A DNA stretch of 61,413 bases from assembly GCA_016293865.1 (NCBI GenBank), contig JAEDDG010000009.1:1-61413 (forward strand). The letters are read 5' to 3'. This document shows positions 34,681-42,868 of this stretch, piece by piece (position 1 is the stretch's first letter; every line of letters starts with the position of its first letter). The notes beneath the pieces are model-generated. The model saw only the letters and a program-made list of their open reading frames with translations. It had not been told where the DNA came from and did no database searches. A program made the position numbers and the translations under genes. The stretch comes from Oscillospiraceae bacterium. GTDB lineage: Bacteria > Bacillota > Clostridia > Oscillospirales > Oscillospiraceae.

Positions 34681-35499
34681 TTACCGGGACAGATAGTCTG
34701 CGGGGTTCACGCTCTGTCCGTCCAGCGTCATGGCAAAATGCAGATGCGTGACCTCGCTGCTCTCGCCGACGGCCGTGTCCCCCACGGACCCGATCACATC
34801 GCCGGCGGATACGCTGTCGCCCGCGCTGACCGTGGGCACCGCAGCGAGATTCGCATAGATGGTGCACAGGCCTCCGGCATGCTCAATCACAACGGTGGTT
34901 CCCAGAAAGTCGTCCTCACCAACCGCTTTCACCACGCCGTCCGCCGCGGCCATGACCCGCGTGCCCAGCTCAGCCTCAATATCCATGCCGCTGTGGGTCC
35001 GCCAGTCCGCCATGGTCTTGTTGTACACAAGCGCGTCCACCGAATAGTCAAAGGAGACCGGACCGTTGACCGGGCGCAGAAATACAGGCTGCTCTTCCGC
35101 CGGCGCCTGAGTCTCCTGCGCCCCGTCGCCCGCTGCGTCGGCGCCGTCGTCTGTTCCGATCCCGGCCGCATCCGGAGTCTCATCGCCGGTCTCCGGCGGT
35201 GTTTCCGCAGAACCGTCGTCCGCCGCGCTGTCATCCTTCCGCTGGCCGTCGCCGTCTGCCGGCGTCTGCGTCTCCGGCTTCCGGCCGATGACCGGTTCCT
35301 GGGCAAGCGCCGCATCCGCATCGACGGAAACCGAAACGTCCTGCGCCGCGCCGTCCTTGTCCGCCAGCACGCCGCTGCTGCTGAGAATGATCCAGGCCGA
35401 AGCCCCAATCACTGCAATACACAGGATCAGGACTATGTAAAAGCCCTTTCCTGCAAAAAAGTTTTCTGCCTTTTTCCTGAAATTACTTTCTTCGTGCAT
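34681..35499 (-). CDS. SpoIIQ-like LytM (M23) protein
   Basis: A 272-residue single-pass membrane protein. It has a cytoplasmic N-terminus of about 18 residues, a transmembrane helix at about 20-40, a long Asp/Glu/Ala/Thr/Pro-rich linker (about 45-138), then a LytM domain. Zinc ligands H169-x3-D173 and the H252-L-H254 motif are present, so the domain looks catalytically competent. Clostridial SpoIIQ keeps these residues, whereas Bacillus SpoIIQ has lost one. The ATG at 35499 has GGAGG 5 bases upstream. A sigma-F-type promoter and the adjacent mbl-like gene support SpoIIQ, the forespore partner of SpoIIIAH during engulfment. A generic M23 endopeptidase is the alternative. Confidence 0.78.
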   Translation of the reverse strand: MHEESNFRKKAENFFAGKGFYIVLILCIAVIGASAWIILSSSGVLADKDGAAQDVSVSVDADAALAQEPVIGRKPETQTPADGDGQRKDDSAADDGSAETPPETGDETPDAAGIGTDDGADAAGDGAQETQAPAEEQPVFLRPVNGPVSFDYSVDALVYNKTMADWRTHSGMDIEAELGTRVMAAADGVVKAVGEDDFLGTTVVIEHAGGLCTIYANLAAVPTVSAGDSVSAGDVIGSVGDTAVGESSEVTHLHFAMTLDGQSVNPADYLSR

Positions 35500-35538
35500 A
35501 ATGACCTCCAAAAATGGATGTATTTGTCTGCAATTGCT

Positions 35539-35566
35539 ATTATTGCCAGCCCCGTGCAGTCTATAC
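35539..35566 (-). promoter_or_regulatory. Sigma-F-type promoter of the spoIIQ-like gene
   Basis: On the minus strand GTATA (35562-35566), 14 bases, GGCAATAAT (35539-35547). This fits the forespore sigma-F pattern GYATA-N14-16-GGNNANANT, 39 bases before the ATG. No sigma-A promoter is evident. Confidence 0.65.
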
Positions 35567-35601
35567 ATCCCGCAGAAAAAAATTTTCGCATCGGAAATCT
35601 C

Positions 35602-35630
35602 TTTTCAATCCGCGTCTGCGGCTGTATAAT
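35602..35630 (+). promoter_or_regulatory. Promoter of the TIM-barrel isomerase gene
   Basis: TATAAT (35625-35630) with a weak -35 (TTTTCA, 35602-35607) 17 bases upstream. Confidence 0.5.
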
Positions 35631-35697
35631 CATTTTATCCGTACCGGCCTTATGCGGCCGGCAGATTTCGGAAAAACGATAGACGGAGGACCTTCCT

Positions 35698-36579
35698 ATG
35701 AAGCTTTCCCTGTTTTCACCGCCTGCCTCCTGCACTTCTTACCGGCAGGTGATTGACTTCTGCGTTAAAAACCGGCTTGAGGGACTGGAGCTGTTCCCCA
35801 TGCTGGAGCTGGCCGGATATGACGCGCAGGCAGCCCGGAGCGTGGCACAGGAGGCCCGTGAAAAAGGACTGACGCTGACCTGCTGTTCCATCGGCATGGA
35901 TCTGGGCGGAGCGGACAACAGCGCCCAGATTGACAAGCTGAAGCAGTGGGTGGACTGCACGGCCGCCGCCGGTGCGCCGTATATTCATCACACGCTTGCC
36001 CTGAGTCTGACAAAGAATTACGGCCCTGTCACCTTCCGGCAGATGCTGGACCGGCTCATCCCTGCCGCCCGGACTGTTTTTGATTACGCGGCGGAACGCG
36101 GCATCCAGTGCCTGTATGAGGATCAGGGTATGTACATCAACGGCACCGCGCACTTCGGCGCCTTTCTGGACGCGCTGGACCGGCCGGCCGGCGTGTGTCT
36201 GGACGTGGGCAACTGCCTGTTTGTGGACGAGCCGCCGGAAAAATTTGCCGGTGAGTTTATGCCCCTTGTCCGCCATGTCCATCTGAAGGACTACATCGTC
36301 CGCCCGGCATGGATGCCGAACCCCGGAGAAGGCTGGTACGTCTCCGCCGCCGGAAACTATATGCTGGAAGTCACCATGGGCCACGGCGCGGTCAATTTTG
36401 AAACCGTGTTTGAGCTGCTTCTGCGCAGCGGGTATGACGGCTGGTATTCCCTGGAGTATTTCGGCGCAGGCGATGTGCCTGAGCAGGAGCAGAGCATCAA
36501 AAACGTGCGCCGGTACTACGGCAATGCGTGCGCAAGGGCCGCCATTTCCGGCACTGCGGGACTTCTGGCGGCAAAGTAG
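35698..36579 (+). CDS. Sugar phosphate isomerase/epimerase (AP endonuclease-2 TIM barrel)
   Basis: A 293-residue xylose-isomerase-like TIM barrel. Metal-site residues typical of the family are visible, in order: E in C-L-Y-E-D-Q-G, D in C-L-D-V-G-N, H-V-H-L-K-D, and E in Y-S-L-E-Y-F-G. There is no signal peptide. The substrate is unknown; relatives act on keto-sugars, inosose or hydroxypyruvate. GGAGG lies 8 bases before the ATG. It is a stand-alone gene between the spoIIQ-like gene and the L10 leader. Confidence 0.88.
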   Translation: MKLSLFSPPASCTSYRQVIDFCVKNRLEGLELFPMLELAGYDAQAARSVAQEAREKGLTLTCCSIGMDLGGADNSAQIDKLKQWVDCTAAAGAPYIHHTLALSLTKNYGPVTFRQMLDRLIPAARTVFDYAAERGIQCLYEDQGMYINGTAHFGAFLDALDRPAGVCLDVGNCLFVDEPPEKFAGEFMPLVRHVHLKDYIVRPAWMPNPGEGWYVSAAGNYMLEVTMGHGAVNFETVFELLLRSGYDGWYSLEYFGAGDVPEQEQSIKNVRRYYGNACARAAISGTAGLLAAK

Positions 36580-36654
36580 CGCTGCAAAATGCAGGAATTC
36601 AGCCTCCCGCCTCTGAAATTGGCCAAAAAGATGCAAAAATAATCAAAAAATCTG

Positions 36655-36683
36655 TTGACAAGCCGGCCAAAGGCTGTTATGAT
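36655..36683 (+). promoter_or_regulatory. rplJL promoter
   Basis: TTGACA (36655-36660), 17 bases, TATGAT (36678-36683). Confidence 0.88.
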
Positions 36684-36689
36684 AAGTGG

Positions 36690-36800
36690 GCGTTCCAAAG
36701 ACAGCAGGTGGGCTATGCCCGTAAATCCTGCCGAGGAGAGCTGACTTTTCTTTAAGTTTGCTTTATGTCCCCGTGTCTTTCGGCACGGGGATTCTTTTTT
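36690..36800 (+). ncRNA. L10 (rplJ) ribosomal protein leader with attenuator
   Basis: A leader of about 140 bases between the promoter and rplJ, as in the Firmicutes L10 leader that binds L10(L12)4. It contains purine-rich conserved-looking segments around 36715-36745 and ends in a hairpin (36769-36775 with 36784-36790) followed by a T-run, the expected attenuator. I have not checked it against a covariance model. Confidence 0.75.
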
Positions 36801-36836
36801 GAACGCGCACCATGATCACTTGGAGGTGAAAATTGT

Positions 36837-37358
36837 ATGCCTAACGCAAAAGTTCTCAGCGAGAAACAGGCCATCGTGGCCGCGATCTCCGAGAAACTGA
36901 AGGGGGCCGCCGCCGGCGTTCTTGTCGATTACTCCGGCATCACCGTAGCCGAGGATACCGAGATGCGCCGCAAGTTGCGTGAGGCGAATGTGGATTACGC
37001 CGTGGTTAAAAACACGCTGGTCCGTTTCGCACTCGACGGAGCCGGTCTCAACGAGCTGGACAGCGTTCTGAACGGAACCACGTCTCTGGCCGTCAGCGCC
37101 GATGATCCCATCGCGCCGGCAAGAGTTCTCTGTGAGTACGCCGACAAGCTCCAGAACCACTTTGAAGTCAAGGGCGGCTTCATGGACGGCAGGGTTATGA
37201 GCGTTGATGAAATCAAGGCTCTGGCCAAGATCCCGCCGATGCCCGTCCTGCGCGCACAGGTGCTCGGCACCATGCTCGCACCCATCACCAGCCTGGCTGT
37301 CGTTCTGAAAGCGATCGCCGAAAAGCAGGGCGCTCCGGCGGAAGCCGCCGCAGAGTAA
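36837..37358 (+). CDS. rplJ: 50S ribosomal protein L10
   Basis: 173 residues. L10 core: K-Q-A-I-V-A-A-I-S-E-K-L at the start, D-Y-S-G-I-T-V-A-E-D-T-E-M-R-R-K-L, and K-N-T-L-V-R-F-A. The C-terminal helix is the L12-docking part of the stalk. GGAGG lies 10 bases before the ATG. rplA and rplK, usual upstream neighbours, are not here. Confidence 0.98.
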   Translation: MPNAKVLSEKQAIVAAISEKLKGAAAGVLVDYSGITVAEDTEMRRKLREANVDYAVVKNTLVRFALDGAGLNELDSVLNGTTSLAVSADDPIAPARVLCEYADKLQNHFEVKGGFMDGRVMSVDEIKALAKIPPMPVLRAQVLGTMLAPITSLAVVLKAIAEKQGAPAEAAAE

Positions 37359-37392
37359 GCCCACAACAAAATAACTTAGGAGGAATATGAAT

Positions 37393-37767
37393 ATGGCAAG
37401 CGAAAAAATTGCTGCTCTTATCGAAGAAGTCAAAGCTCTGACCGTTCTCGAGCTCAGCGAGCTCGTACATGCTCTGGAAGAGGAATTCGGCGTGTCCGCC
37501 GCCGCCATGGCTGCTCCTGCTGCCGGCGCTGCCGCTGCTCCCGCTGCTGAAGAGAAGACCGAGTTCGACGTGGTTATGACTGCGTTCGGCGCTGAGAAGA
37601 TCAAGGTCATCAAGGAAGTCCGCGGCATCACCGGTCTGGGTCTGGCCGAGGCCAAGGCTCTGGTCGAAGGCGTTCCCGCCAAGATCAAGGAAGGCGTCTC
37701 CAAGGAAGAGGCCGAGGGCATCAAGGAGAAGCTCACCGCTGTCGGCGCAACTGTCGAAGTCAAGTAA
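37393..37767 (+). CDS. rplL: 50S ribosomal protein L7/L12
   Basis: 124 residues. It has the N-terminal dimerisation domain (E-K-I-A-A-L-I-E-E-V-K-A-L), an Ala/Pro hinge (A-A-M-A-A-P-A-A-G-A) and a factor-binding C-terminal domain with K-I-K-V-I-K-E-V-R-G-I-T-G-L-G-L-A-E-A-K. I chose ATG 37393 with AGGAGG 9 bases upstream; ATG 37387 is only 3 bases from that site. Expressed with rplJ. Confidence 0.98.
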   Translation: MASEKIAALIEEVKALTVLELSELVHALEEEFGVSAAAMAAPAAGAAAAPAAEEKTEFDVVMTAFGAEKIKVIKEVRGITGLGLAEAKALVEGVPAKIKEGVSKEEAEGIKEKLTAVGATVEVK

Positions 37768-37790
37768 GTATTTCCGAATACCGCAGATCA

Positions 37791-37824
37791 AACCCCCGCT
37801 CTCTCCGGAGAGCGGGGGTTTTTC
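37791..37824 (+). terminator. Intrinsic terminator of rplJL
   Basis: A 13-bp GC-rich stem (37791-37803 with 37808-37820) closed by a TCCG loop and followed by a T-run. Confidence 0.9.
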
Positions 37825-37829
37825 TGCAG

Positions 37830-37864
37830 AAAGCGGCCGGACAGCTTCTCTGTCCGGCCGCTTT
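37830..37864 (-). terminator. Intrinsic terminator of the 37886-40686 operon
   Basis: A perfect 15-bp stem (37830-37844 with 37850-37864), just beyond the stop of the minus-strand gene at 37886. Confidence 0.85.
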
Positions 37865-37885
37865 TATAGTATGATCCGCCGCGTG

Positions 37886-38629
37886 TTATTCATTGCATGA
37901 CACCGCCGTACCGTGCAGGCGCACCGTCAGGTGGACGTCGTCCACATCCGAAGCACCGTACAGATACAGGTCGCACGCGCCCGACCTCGCCTGCTCAAAA
38001 TCGCCCGCGGAATACCCGGTAAAGCCCAGATGCTCCATCATGATCGCGCCGAAGATCACCGTCATGTTATACAGGACGTCCTGCACGAAGGTGCCCTCTT
38101 TATCCAGGTCTTCGCCGAACTGGGCCTGGTAATACTCTGTCAGGTCGATGGTGGCTGCCAGCACAAATCCGGTCTCGTCATCCATCACCAGCCGGACGGC
38201 ATACCCGTTCGTGAAATAAAAGTTGACCCGCCATAAAATGGCCGTCTGAGACGAGTCGTCCGCCTGAATCGCAAGAAACGGCGTGGCTGTGTACTCCTGA
38301 ACATCCACAATATACGTATCAAAGCCGTATGCGGTCAGCTGCATCCAGAAGTATTCCGCACTGCTCAGAATCGACTGCTCCGACCGGCTTCCGCTGATTC
38401 CGTTGTAGATGGCGGAGTAGTCCGATCCCACCAGCCGCAGCTTTTCAGAGACGGTCAGCTCCGGAATCAGCTGCAGATTCACCTGATCGGTTTCATAAAT
38501 GCTTCCGTCGCTCTCCAGCTGGCGGTCCTGCCAGATTGCTGCCACTCTGGGCAGGAAAAAGCCGGTCAGAACAGCGGGCACCAGCAGACATACCGCAATC
38601 ACGCCCTGCAGAATCTTTCTTTTTTTCAT
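37886..38629 (-). CDS. Hypothetical extracytoplasmic protein, two-component system partner
   Basis: A 247-residue protein I do not recognise. Basic residues then a hydrophobic helix (about 7-27) make a signal anchor; the rest is predicted outside the membrane and is rich in aromatic and acidic residues, with no cysteine pairs or repeats. Its ATG overlaps the stop of the sensor kinase by four bases (ATGA), so it is translated with the kinase and is likely a sensor accessory or an output of the same signal. It ends the operon ahead of a terminator. Confidence 0.72.
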   Translation of the reverse strand: MKKRKILQGVIAVCLLVPAVLTGFFLPRVAAIWQDRQLESDGSIYETDQVNLQLIPELTVSEKLRLVGSDYSAIYNGISGSRSEQSILSSAEYFWMQLTAYGFDTYIVDVQEYTATPFLAIQADDSSQTAILWRVNFYFTNGYAVRLVMDDETGFVLAATIDLTEYYQAQFGEDLDKEGTFVQDVLYNMTVIFGAIMMEHLGFTGYSAGDFEQARSGACDLYLYGASDVDDVHLTVRLHGTAVSCNE

Positions 38630-40029
38630 GCGCGTCCGCCTTTCAGTTCAACAGTCACGCAGGTTCCCTTTCCCAGCGTACTGGTGAATTCCATGGTTCC
38701 GTTGTGCAGCGTTACAATTTCACGGCAGAGCGCCAGACCGAGTCCGACGCCGCCCTGGGCCCGGGAACGGGATTTATCCACCCGGTAAAAGGCCTCTGTC
38801 AGATGCTCAAGCGCCTGCGGCGGAATGCCGCGGCCGTTGTCATAGACCTTCAGCTCGCAGCCTTCGTCCGTCATCCGGACCATCAGCATGATGCTGCCGC
38901 CGTTTTCCATGGCCTTTCGGGCATTGTCCATCAGATTCACCAGCAGCGAGCGGACCAGATCCGCGTCCAGCAGGCACCGGCCGTTCTGGCATTTGCAGCG
39001 CACATCCACGCCGCTCTGGAGATAGACCGGCCGCAGATGCTGCACAAGGCTGGACACGATCTGCGCCGGACTGGCCGGCTGAAGATTGATCTCCGTCTTT
39101 TTCAGAACAAGAAGGTCCAGCAGCTTCAGCGACAGGCTCTCCAGCCGCTTGCCCTCGGAAAAAATGTAGTTGGCCGCGTCTCTCTGCTCCTCCGGCGTCA
39201 GGGTCTGCCCCCGGAGCAGGTCGGCATAGCCGATAATGGATGTCATCGGCGTTTTCAGCTCATGGGCAAAGGAGCCCATAAAGCTCTCCTGCCGCTGCAT
39301 GGCGCTCTGCAGCTCATTCACATTCATCTGCAGCTTCTCCGCCATGGTGTTGAAGTCCGCCGCCAGCGCGTCGATTTCATCGCTGCCGCCGCAGCGGGCC
39401 CTGTAGCCCAGATCCCCGTCCGCCAGCTTCCGGACAGCCCGGGACAGGCTCTGCAGCGGATTGGTCAGCACGTAGGCCATCGCCCAGGACAGAATACCGC
39501 CCACCGCCACCAGCACCAGGAAAACGTTCTGGCTGTTGACCTGCTGTCTTTCCCTGCTCTCATACAGGTCGCTGATGTCATAGGCGATATCCAGCCACAG
39601 CATATCGCTGCCGGTTGACAGCAGGCCGGACAGCAGAAGGTTTTTTTCACCCTGCGGCCCGCTGCGGATAAACATGGTCAGAAGCTGTACGTCGTCCGGC
39701 CGGTCCGGAACGCTGTCAAACAGTTCGCTGCTGCCTTTTGTATAGATCACGCCCTGACTGTCCGACAGGCACATGCCGCTCCAGCCGAAGGACACCTGGC
39801 CGGAAAGCTGATCCAGCGTGGCGGCAATGTCGTCCGCACTGCTGCGGGGACTGACGGAATTCACCATCTGCAGCGCGCTTACCGCCATCTGATACGCGTG
39901 GCAGGCAGATTCCTTTTCTCTGTTCAGACTGTCCCTGAATGCATTGGAAATCAGCACCGCGCTGCCGGTCCCGTAGGCCAGCGCCAGCAGCCAGACCATG
40001 CAGATGGTCATTTTCAGGCGGAATTTCAT
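38626..40029 (-). CDS. Sensor histidine kinase
   Basis: A 467-residue membrane kinase. It has a transmembrane helix near the N-terminus, an extracytoplasmic domain (about 35-155), a second helix with a HAMP region (about 170-235), HisKA with S-F-A-H-E-L-K-T-P-M-T, and HATPase_c with N-L-M-D-N-A-R-K-A, D-N-G-R-G-I-P and G-V-G-L-G-L-A-L. It is preceded by its response regulator with a 3-base gap and overlaps the secreted partner gene. The signal is unknown. Confidence 0.94.
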   Translation of the reverse strand: MKFRLKMTICMVWLLALAYGTGSAVLISNAFRDSLNREKESACHAYQMAVSALQMVNSVSPRSSADDIAATLDQLSGQVSFGWSGMCLSDSQGVIYTKGSSELFDSVPDRPDDVQLLTMFIRSGPQGEKNLLLSGLLSTGSDMLWLDIAYDISDLYESRERQQVNSQNVFLVLVAVGGILSWAMAYVLTNPLQSLSRAVRKLADGDLGYRARCGGSDEIDALAADFNTMAEKLQMNVNELQSAMQRQESFMGSFAHELKTPMTSIIGYADLLRGQTLTPEEQRDAANYIFSEGKRLESLSLKLLDLLVLKKTEINLQPASPAQIVSSLVQHLRPVYLQSGVDVRCKCQNGRCLLDADLVRSLLVNLMDNARKAMENGGSIMLMVRMTDEGCELKVYDNGRGIPPQALEHLTEAFYRVDKSRSRAQGGVGLGLALCREIVTLHNGTMEFTSTLGKGTCVTVELKGGRA

Positions 40030-40032
40030 CCG

Positions 40033-40686
40033 TCAGACCTCCAGTCTGTATCCGACTTTGTTCACAGCCTGAAGCTGATGCTCCCAGCCCACCTTCCGGC
40101 GCAGCCGCTGAATGTGCAGATCCACGGTTTTGCTGCCGTAGATATATTCGCCGCCCCAGACGCGCTCATAAATTGTCTCTCTGTACAGCGCCGTTCCCGG
40201 ATTGCGGGCAAACAGGAGAAGCAGATCATATTCCTTTTTCGTCAGCTGAATGTCCGTTCCGTCCCGGCGCACATGCATGGATCGGGTGTCAATTTCCAGT
40301 CCGCCGATTTTGATCACGCAGTCTGTTTTCTTATACCGGCGCAGAACCACATCCACCCTGGCCAGCAGCTCCAGCACCTCAAAAGGTTTGACGATATAGT
40401 CCTCCGCGCCCATGCGCAGGCCTTTGACCCGGTCGTTCACGGAATTTTTCGCCGTGATGAAAATCACGGGAATTCCCAGCGGCCGGATGTATTCCATCAG
40501 CTCGAAGCCGTCCGCCCCGGGAAGCATCACGTCCAGCAGCACCAGGTCGTAAACATTCTCCTCCAGCAGATCCGCCGCCGCAATGCCGTCGTACGCGCAG
40601 GCGCAGCGGTAGCCCGCCTTGGTCAGACTCATTTTGATCAGATCGGAGATGGGCTTCTCGTCCTCCACAATCAGAATTTTCACCAT
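40033..40686 (-). CDS. OmpR/PhoB-family response regulator
   Basis: 217 residues. The receiver domain has acidic pocket E8-D9-E10, phosphoacceptor D52 in L-L-D-V-M-L-P-G and a conserved K in F-I-T-A-K-N. A winged-helix DNA-binding domain follows (about 125-217, with L-T-K-K-E-Y-D-L-L-L and V-D-L-H-I-Q-R-L-R-R-K). First gene of a regulator-kinase-secreted protein operon. Confidence 0.95.
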   Translation of the reverse strand: MVKILIVEDEKPISDLIKMSLTKAGYRCACAYDGIAAADLLEENVYDLVLLDVMLPGADGFELMEYIRPLGIPVIFITAKNSVNDRVKGLRMGAEDYIVKPFEVLELLARVDVVLRRYKKTDCVIKIGGLEIDTRSMHVRRDGTDIQLTKKEYDLLLLFARNPGTALYRETIYERVWGGEYIYGSKTVDLHIQRLRRKVGWEHQLQAVNKVGYRLEV

Positions 40687-40709
40687 ACCGGATCACTCCC
40701 CCGTGATAA

Positions 40710-40738
40710 AGTATATCATTTCGGCATCAAAACGGCAA
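40710..40738 (-). promoter_or_regulatory. Response regulator operon promoter
   Basis: On the minus strand TTGCCG (40733-40738), 17 bases, TATACT (40710-40715), 24 bases before the ATG. The -35 lies inside the terminator hairpin of the upstream gene. Confidence 0.6.
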
Positions 40739-40772
40739 CGTTCCCTGAAATTCAGGAAACGTTGCCGTTTTT
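40729..40772. terminator. Terminator after the sialidase-fold gene
   Basis: A 20-bp stem with one C-A mismatch (40729-40748 with 40753-40772) and T-runs on both sides. On minus it ends the sialidase transcript. Confidence 0.8.
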
Positions 40773-40818
40773 CTATCTGCAATTCAGGCCGGGGGACATG
40801 CAGGCCCTGGCCGTCCGG

Positions 40819-41898
40819 TCAGTCCGTGATCTTCAGATGGACATAGCGGATCCCGCGCTTTTCTCCCTTTTCATACCACAGGCAGACAAGCAGCGTGCCG
40901 TCCGGCAGCACAGTGACCTGGGGTTCGCCGAAGGCGTAATCCGTCCACTCCGCAAAATCGCCGCTGGAATTGCTCCGTGTGGTGACGTCCGCGGTCCAGA
41001 CCGGCTCATTGGCAATCAGGTTGAAACCGGACGCGTCCGGTCTGGCCAACGCCAGCCACACGCCGGCAGGCGCCTGCTTGCGCTGGTTGTAAGTTACAAA
41101 AACACTGCCGTCCTTCCACGGCAGAAGCGCTGTGGTCTGTCCGCGGAAAGACATTGTAAAGGGACCCTGGAATGATGCGCCGTCATCCTCCGACAGGAAA
41201 TACTGATCCGGTGCGTCTTCGCTGGCCGTCTGCCAGGCGGCGGTCATCAGCCGGCCGTCACTGAGCCGGATGATCCACGCCTCGGCATACAGACTGGGAG
41301 GCGGCACACAGCCGACTTTCGCATGCTGCCAGGTTTTTCCGCCGTCTGTGCTGCGTACGTACATCAGGCAGCAGGTATCCGTTTCACCCCGCCGCTCTAT
41401 GGTGGGATACGGCGAGTAGACCATGGTCATGGTGCCGTCTGCATCCACCAGCATTCCGCCCGGCTGTTCAGCCGCGCCATATTCCGGCAGATCCACGCAG
41501 GTGGGCTGCGGGAAGGCATAGCCATCCTCAGAAATGGCATATGCCAGCTGGTTCTCTTTCATGGCGCCAAGCTCATCCGACCACCAGGCCTCACCGGGTG
41601 CATCAATGCGAAAGCTCATTCCCGCCAGACAAATGCGCCCGTCTGCCGTGGGCCGCACAGTCATGCACAGGGACTGCACGCCGATCAGTTCCGGCCAGAT
41701 GGGCTTGGGCGCACTCCACTGCAGGCCGTCTTTGGAATAGGCCGCCACGGGGACAAAATCATTGACGCCGACGCCGGAGCATTCATGCCAGACGCAGATC
41801 AGACTTCCATCCGGTAAAACAGCCGTGCGGGAGCCCGCGCAGCGGATATCGGGCTGCAAAGTGGCAAAAATGTCGCCCTCAGCCAGTTTAGTGAACAT
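40819..41898 (-). CDS. Sialidase-fold (BNR/Asp-box) protein
   Basis: A 359-residue six-bladed propeller protein of the sialidase superfamily. A clear Asp box S-T-D-G-G-K-T-W lies near residue 190, and related boxes S-K-D-G-L-Q-W and S-E-D-D-G-A-S-F mark other blades. An early R-C-A-G-S-R-T and L-P-D-G repeats fit the blade pattern. There is no signal peptide, so it should be cytoplasmic, unlike most secreted GH33 sialidases. Many such intracellular relatives have unknown substrates. AAAGGGTG lies upstream of the ATG. Confidence 0.78.
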   Translation of the reverse strand: MFTKLAEGDIFATLQPDIRCAGSRTAVLPDGSLICVWHECSGVGVNDFVPVAAYSKDGLQWSAPKPIWPELIGVQSLCMTVRPTADGRICLAGMSFRIDAPGEAWWSDELGAMKENQLAYAISEDGYAFPQPTCVDLPEYGAAEQPGGMLVDADGTMTMVYSPYPTIERRGETDTCCLMYVRSTDGGKTWQHAKVGCVPPPSLYAEAWIIRLSDGRLMTAAWQTASEDAPDQYFLSEDDGASFQGPFTMSFRGQTTALLPWKDGSVFVTYNQRKQAPAGVWLALARPDASGFNLIANEPVWTADVTTRSNSSGDFAEWTDYAFGEPQVTVLPDGTLLVCLWYEKGEKRGIRYVHLKITD

Positions 41899-41930
41899 AG
41901 ACCGTCACCCTTTCTTTTGAATCTGGCAAC

Positions 41931-41959
41931 AGTCTAACCGGTCTGCGTGCAAAAGGCAA
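41931..41959 (-). promoter_or_regulatory. Promoter of the sialidase-fold gene
   Basis: On the minus strand TTGCCT (41954-41959), 17 bases, TAGACT (41931-41936), 33 bases before the ATG. Confidence 0.6.
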
Positions 41960-42001
41960 TGTCTGAAAAAGACAAGTTTTTGGATCAGGCGGCCGATTCC
42001 A

Positions 42002-42826
42002 TCAAGTATCTCTCTTTGTGGGCGCATGGCCGAAATAGCGCTTGTAGGCAGCGGAAAAGGACGACGCGCTGGCATAGCCCAGCTGTACTGCCAGTTCGGC
42101 CACGGGGACGTCTGTGGTGCGCAGCCGGTGTTCCGCCGTTTCCATGCGCATGCGCTGCAGAAGCAGGCGGAAAGGCGCGTCAAAATACTGCAGGCAGAGC
42201 CTGTGCAGCTGTCTGCACGACAGGTTCATCTGCGCTGCCAGCGATGCGCAGGAGCATTCAGGCTCAAAGCAGTGCTCCGTCAAATAGTCCTCAATACGCT
42301 CCGCGCGGTTTTCCTCCGCCAGCGCCGGCTCCCGGATGTCCCCGTCGCTCAGCGCTCTGGCCACATCTGCCAGAAGCGCCGTCAGCTCGCCCCGGATTTT
42401 CTCGTCATAGGCCGGACGGCGCGCGGCCAGCTCCCGCTGGACGCAGGCAAGACGCTGTATGCCGCCGAAGGTGTCCGGAATCAGCCTGGGCCGGCTGCCG
42501 CGCAGCGCTGCAGCCACAGGGTCAGTCTCTTCCTGTACCTGAAGGTCAAATGTAAAGGTCAGCGTCCGCGCTCCGTCGTCTGCCGGGCACACGCTGTGCA
42601 TGCAGTGCGGCGGCACCAGGAAGAACCAGTCCTGCGGACAGGTCTGCTCCTCAGTCTCTGTTTTCAGCAGACAGCCGCCGCTGACCACACAGTGCAGTTC
42701 ATATTTCGGGTGGCTGTGCAGATGCGGGCACTGCGTCAGGCAGTTGTGAAAGAAGTCGCTGGAAAGCGTCACCATGGCCCGGCTGGCTGCAAAGTAGAGC
42801 CAGATATTGCGTTCAACACTGTTCAA
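42002..42826 (-). CDS. AraC-family transcriptional regulator
   Basis: A 274-residue regulator. The N-terminal half is a cupin-like ligand domain with H-L-H-S-H-P-K-Y-E-L-H and a later P-P-H-C-M-H-S-V. The C-terminal ~100 residues form two helix-turn-helix motifs (S-L-A-A-Q-M-N-L-S, then V-A-E-L-A-V-Q-L-G-Y-A-S-A-S-S-F-S-A-A-Y-K-R-Y-F-G). Members usually activate neighbouring carbohydrate genes; the adjacent sialidase-fold gene with its own promoter is a plausible target. Confidence 0.92.
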   Translation of the reverse strand: MNSVERNIWLYFAASRAMVTLSSDFFHNCLTQCPHLHSHPKYELHCVVSGGCLLKTETEEQTCPQDWFFLVPPHCMHSVCPADDGARTLTFTFDLQVQEETDPVAAALRGSRPRLIPDTFGGIQRLACVQRELAARRPAYDEKIRGELTALLADVARALSDGDIREPALAEENRAERIEDYLTEHCFEPECSCASLAAQMNLSCRQLHRLCLQYFDAPFRLLLQRMRMETAEHRLRTTDVPVAELAVQLGYASASSFSAAYKRYFGHAPTKRDT

Positions 42827-42868
42827 CGGATCTGCGCCTGCCTTTCCTCCGTCCCCGCCGGATGCAGA

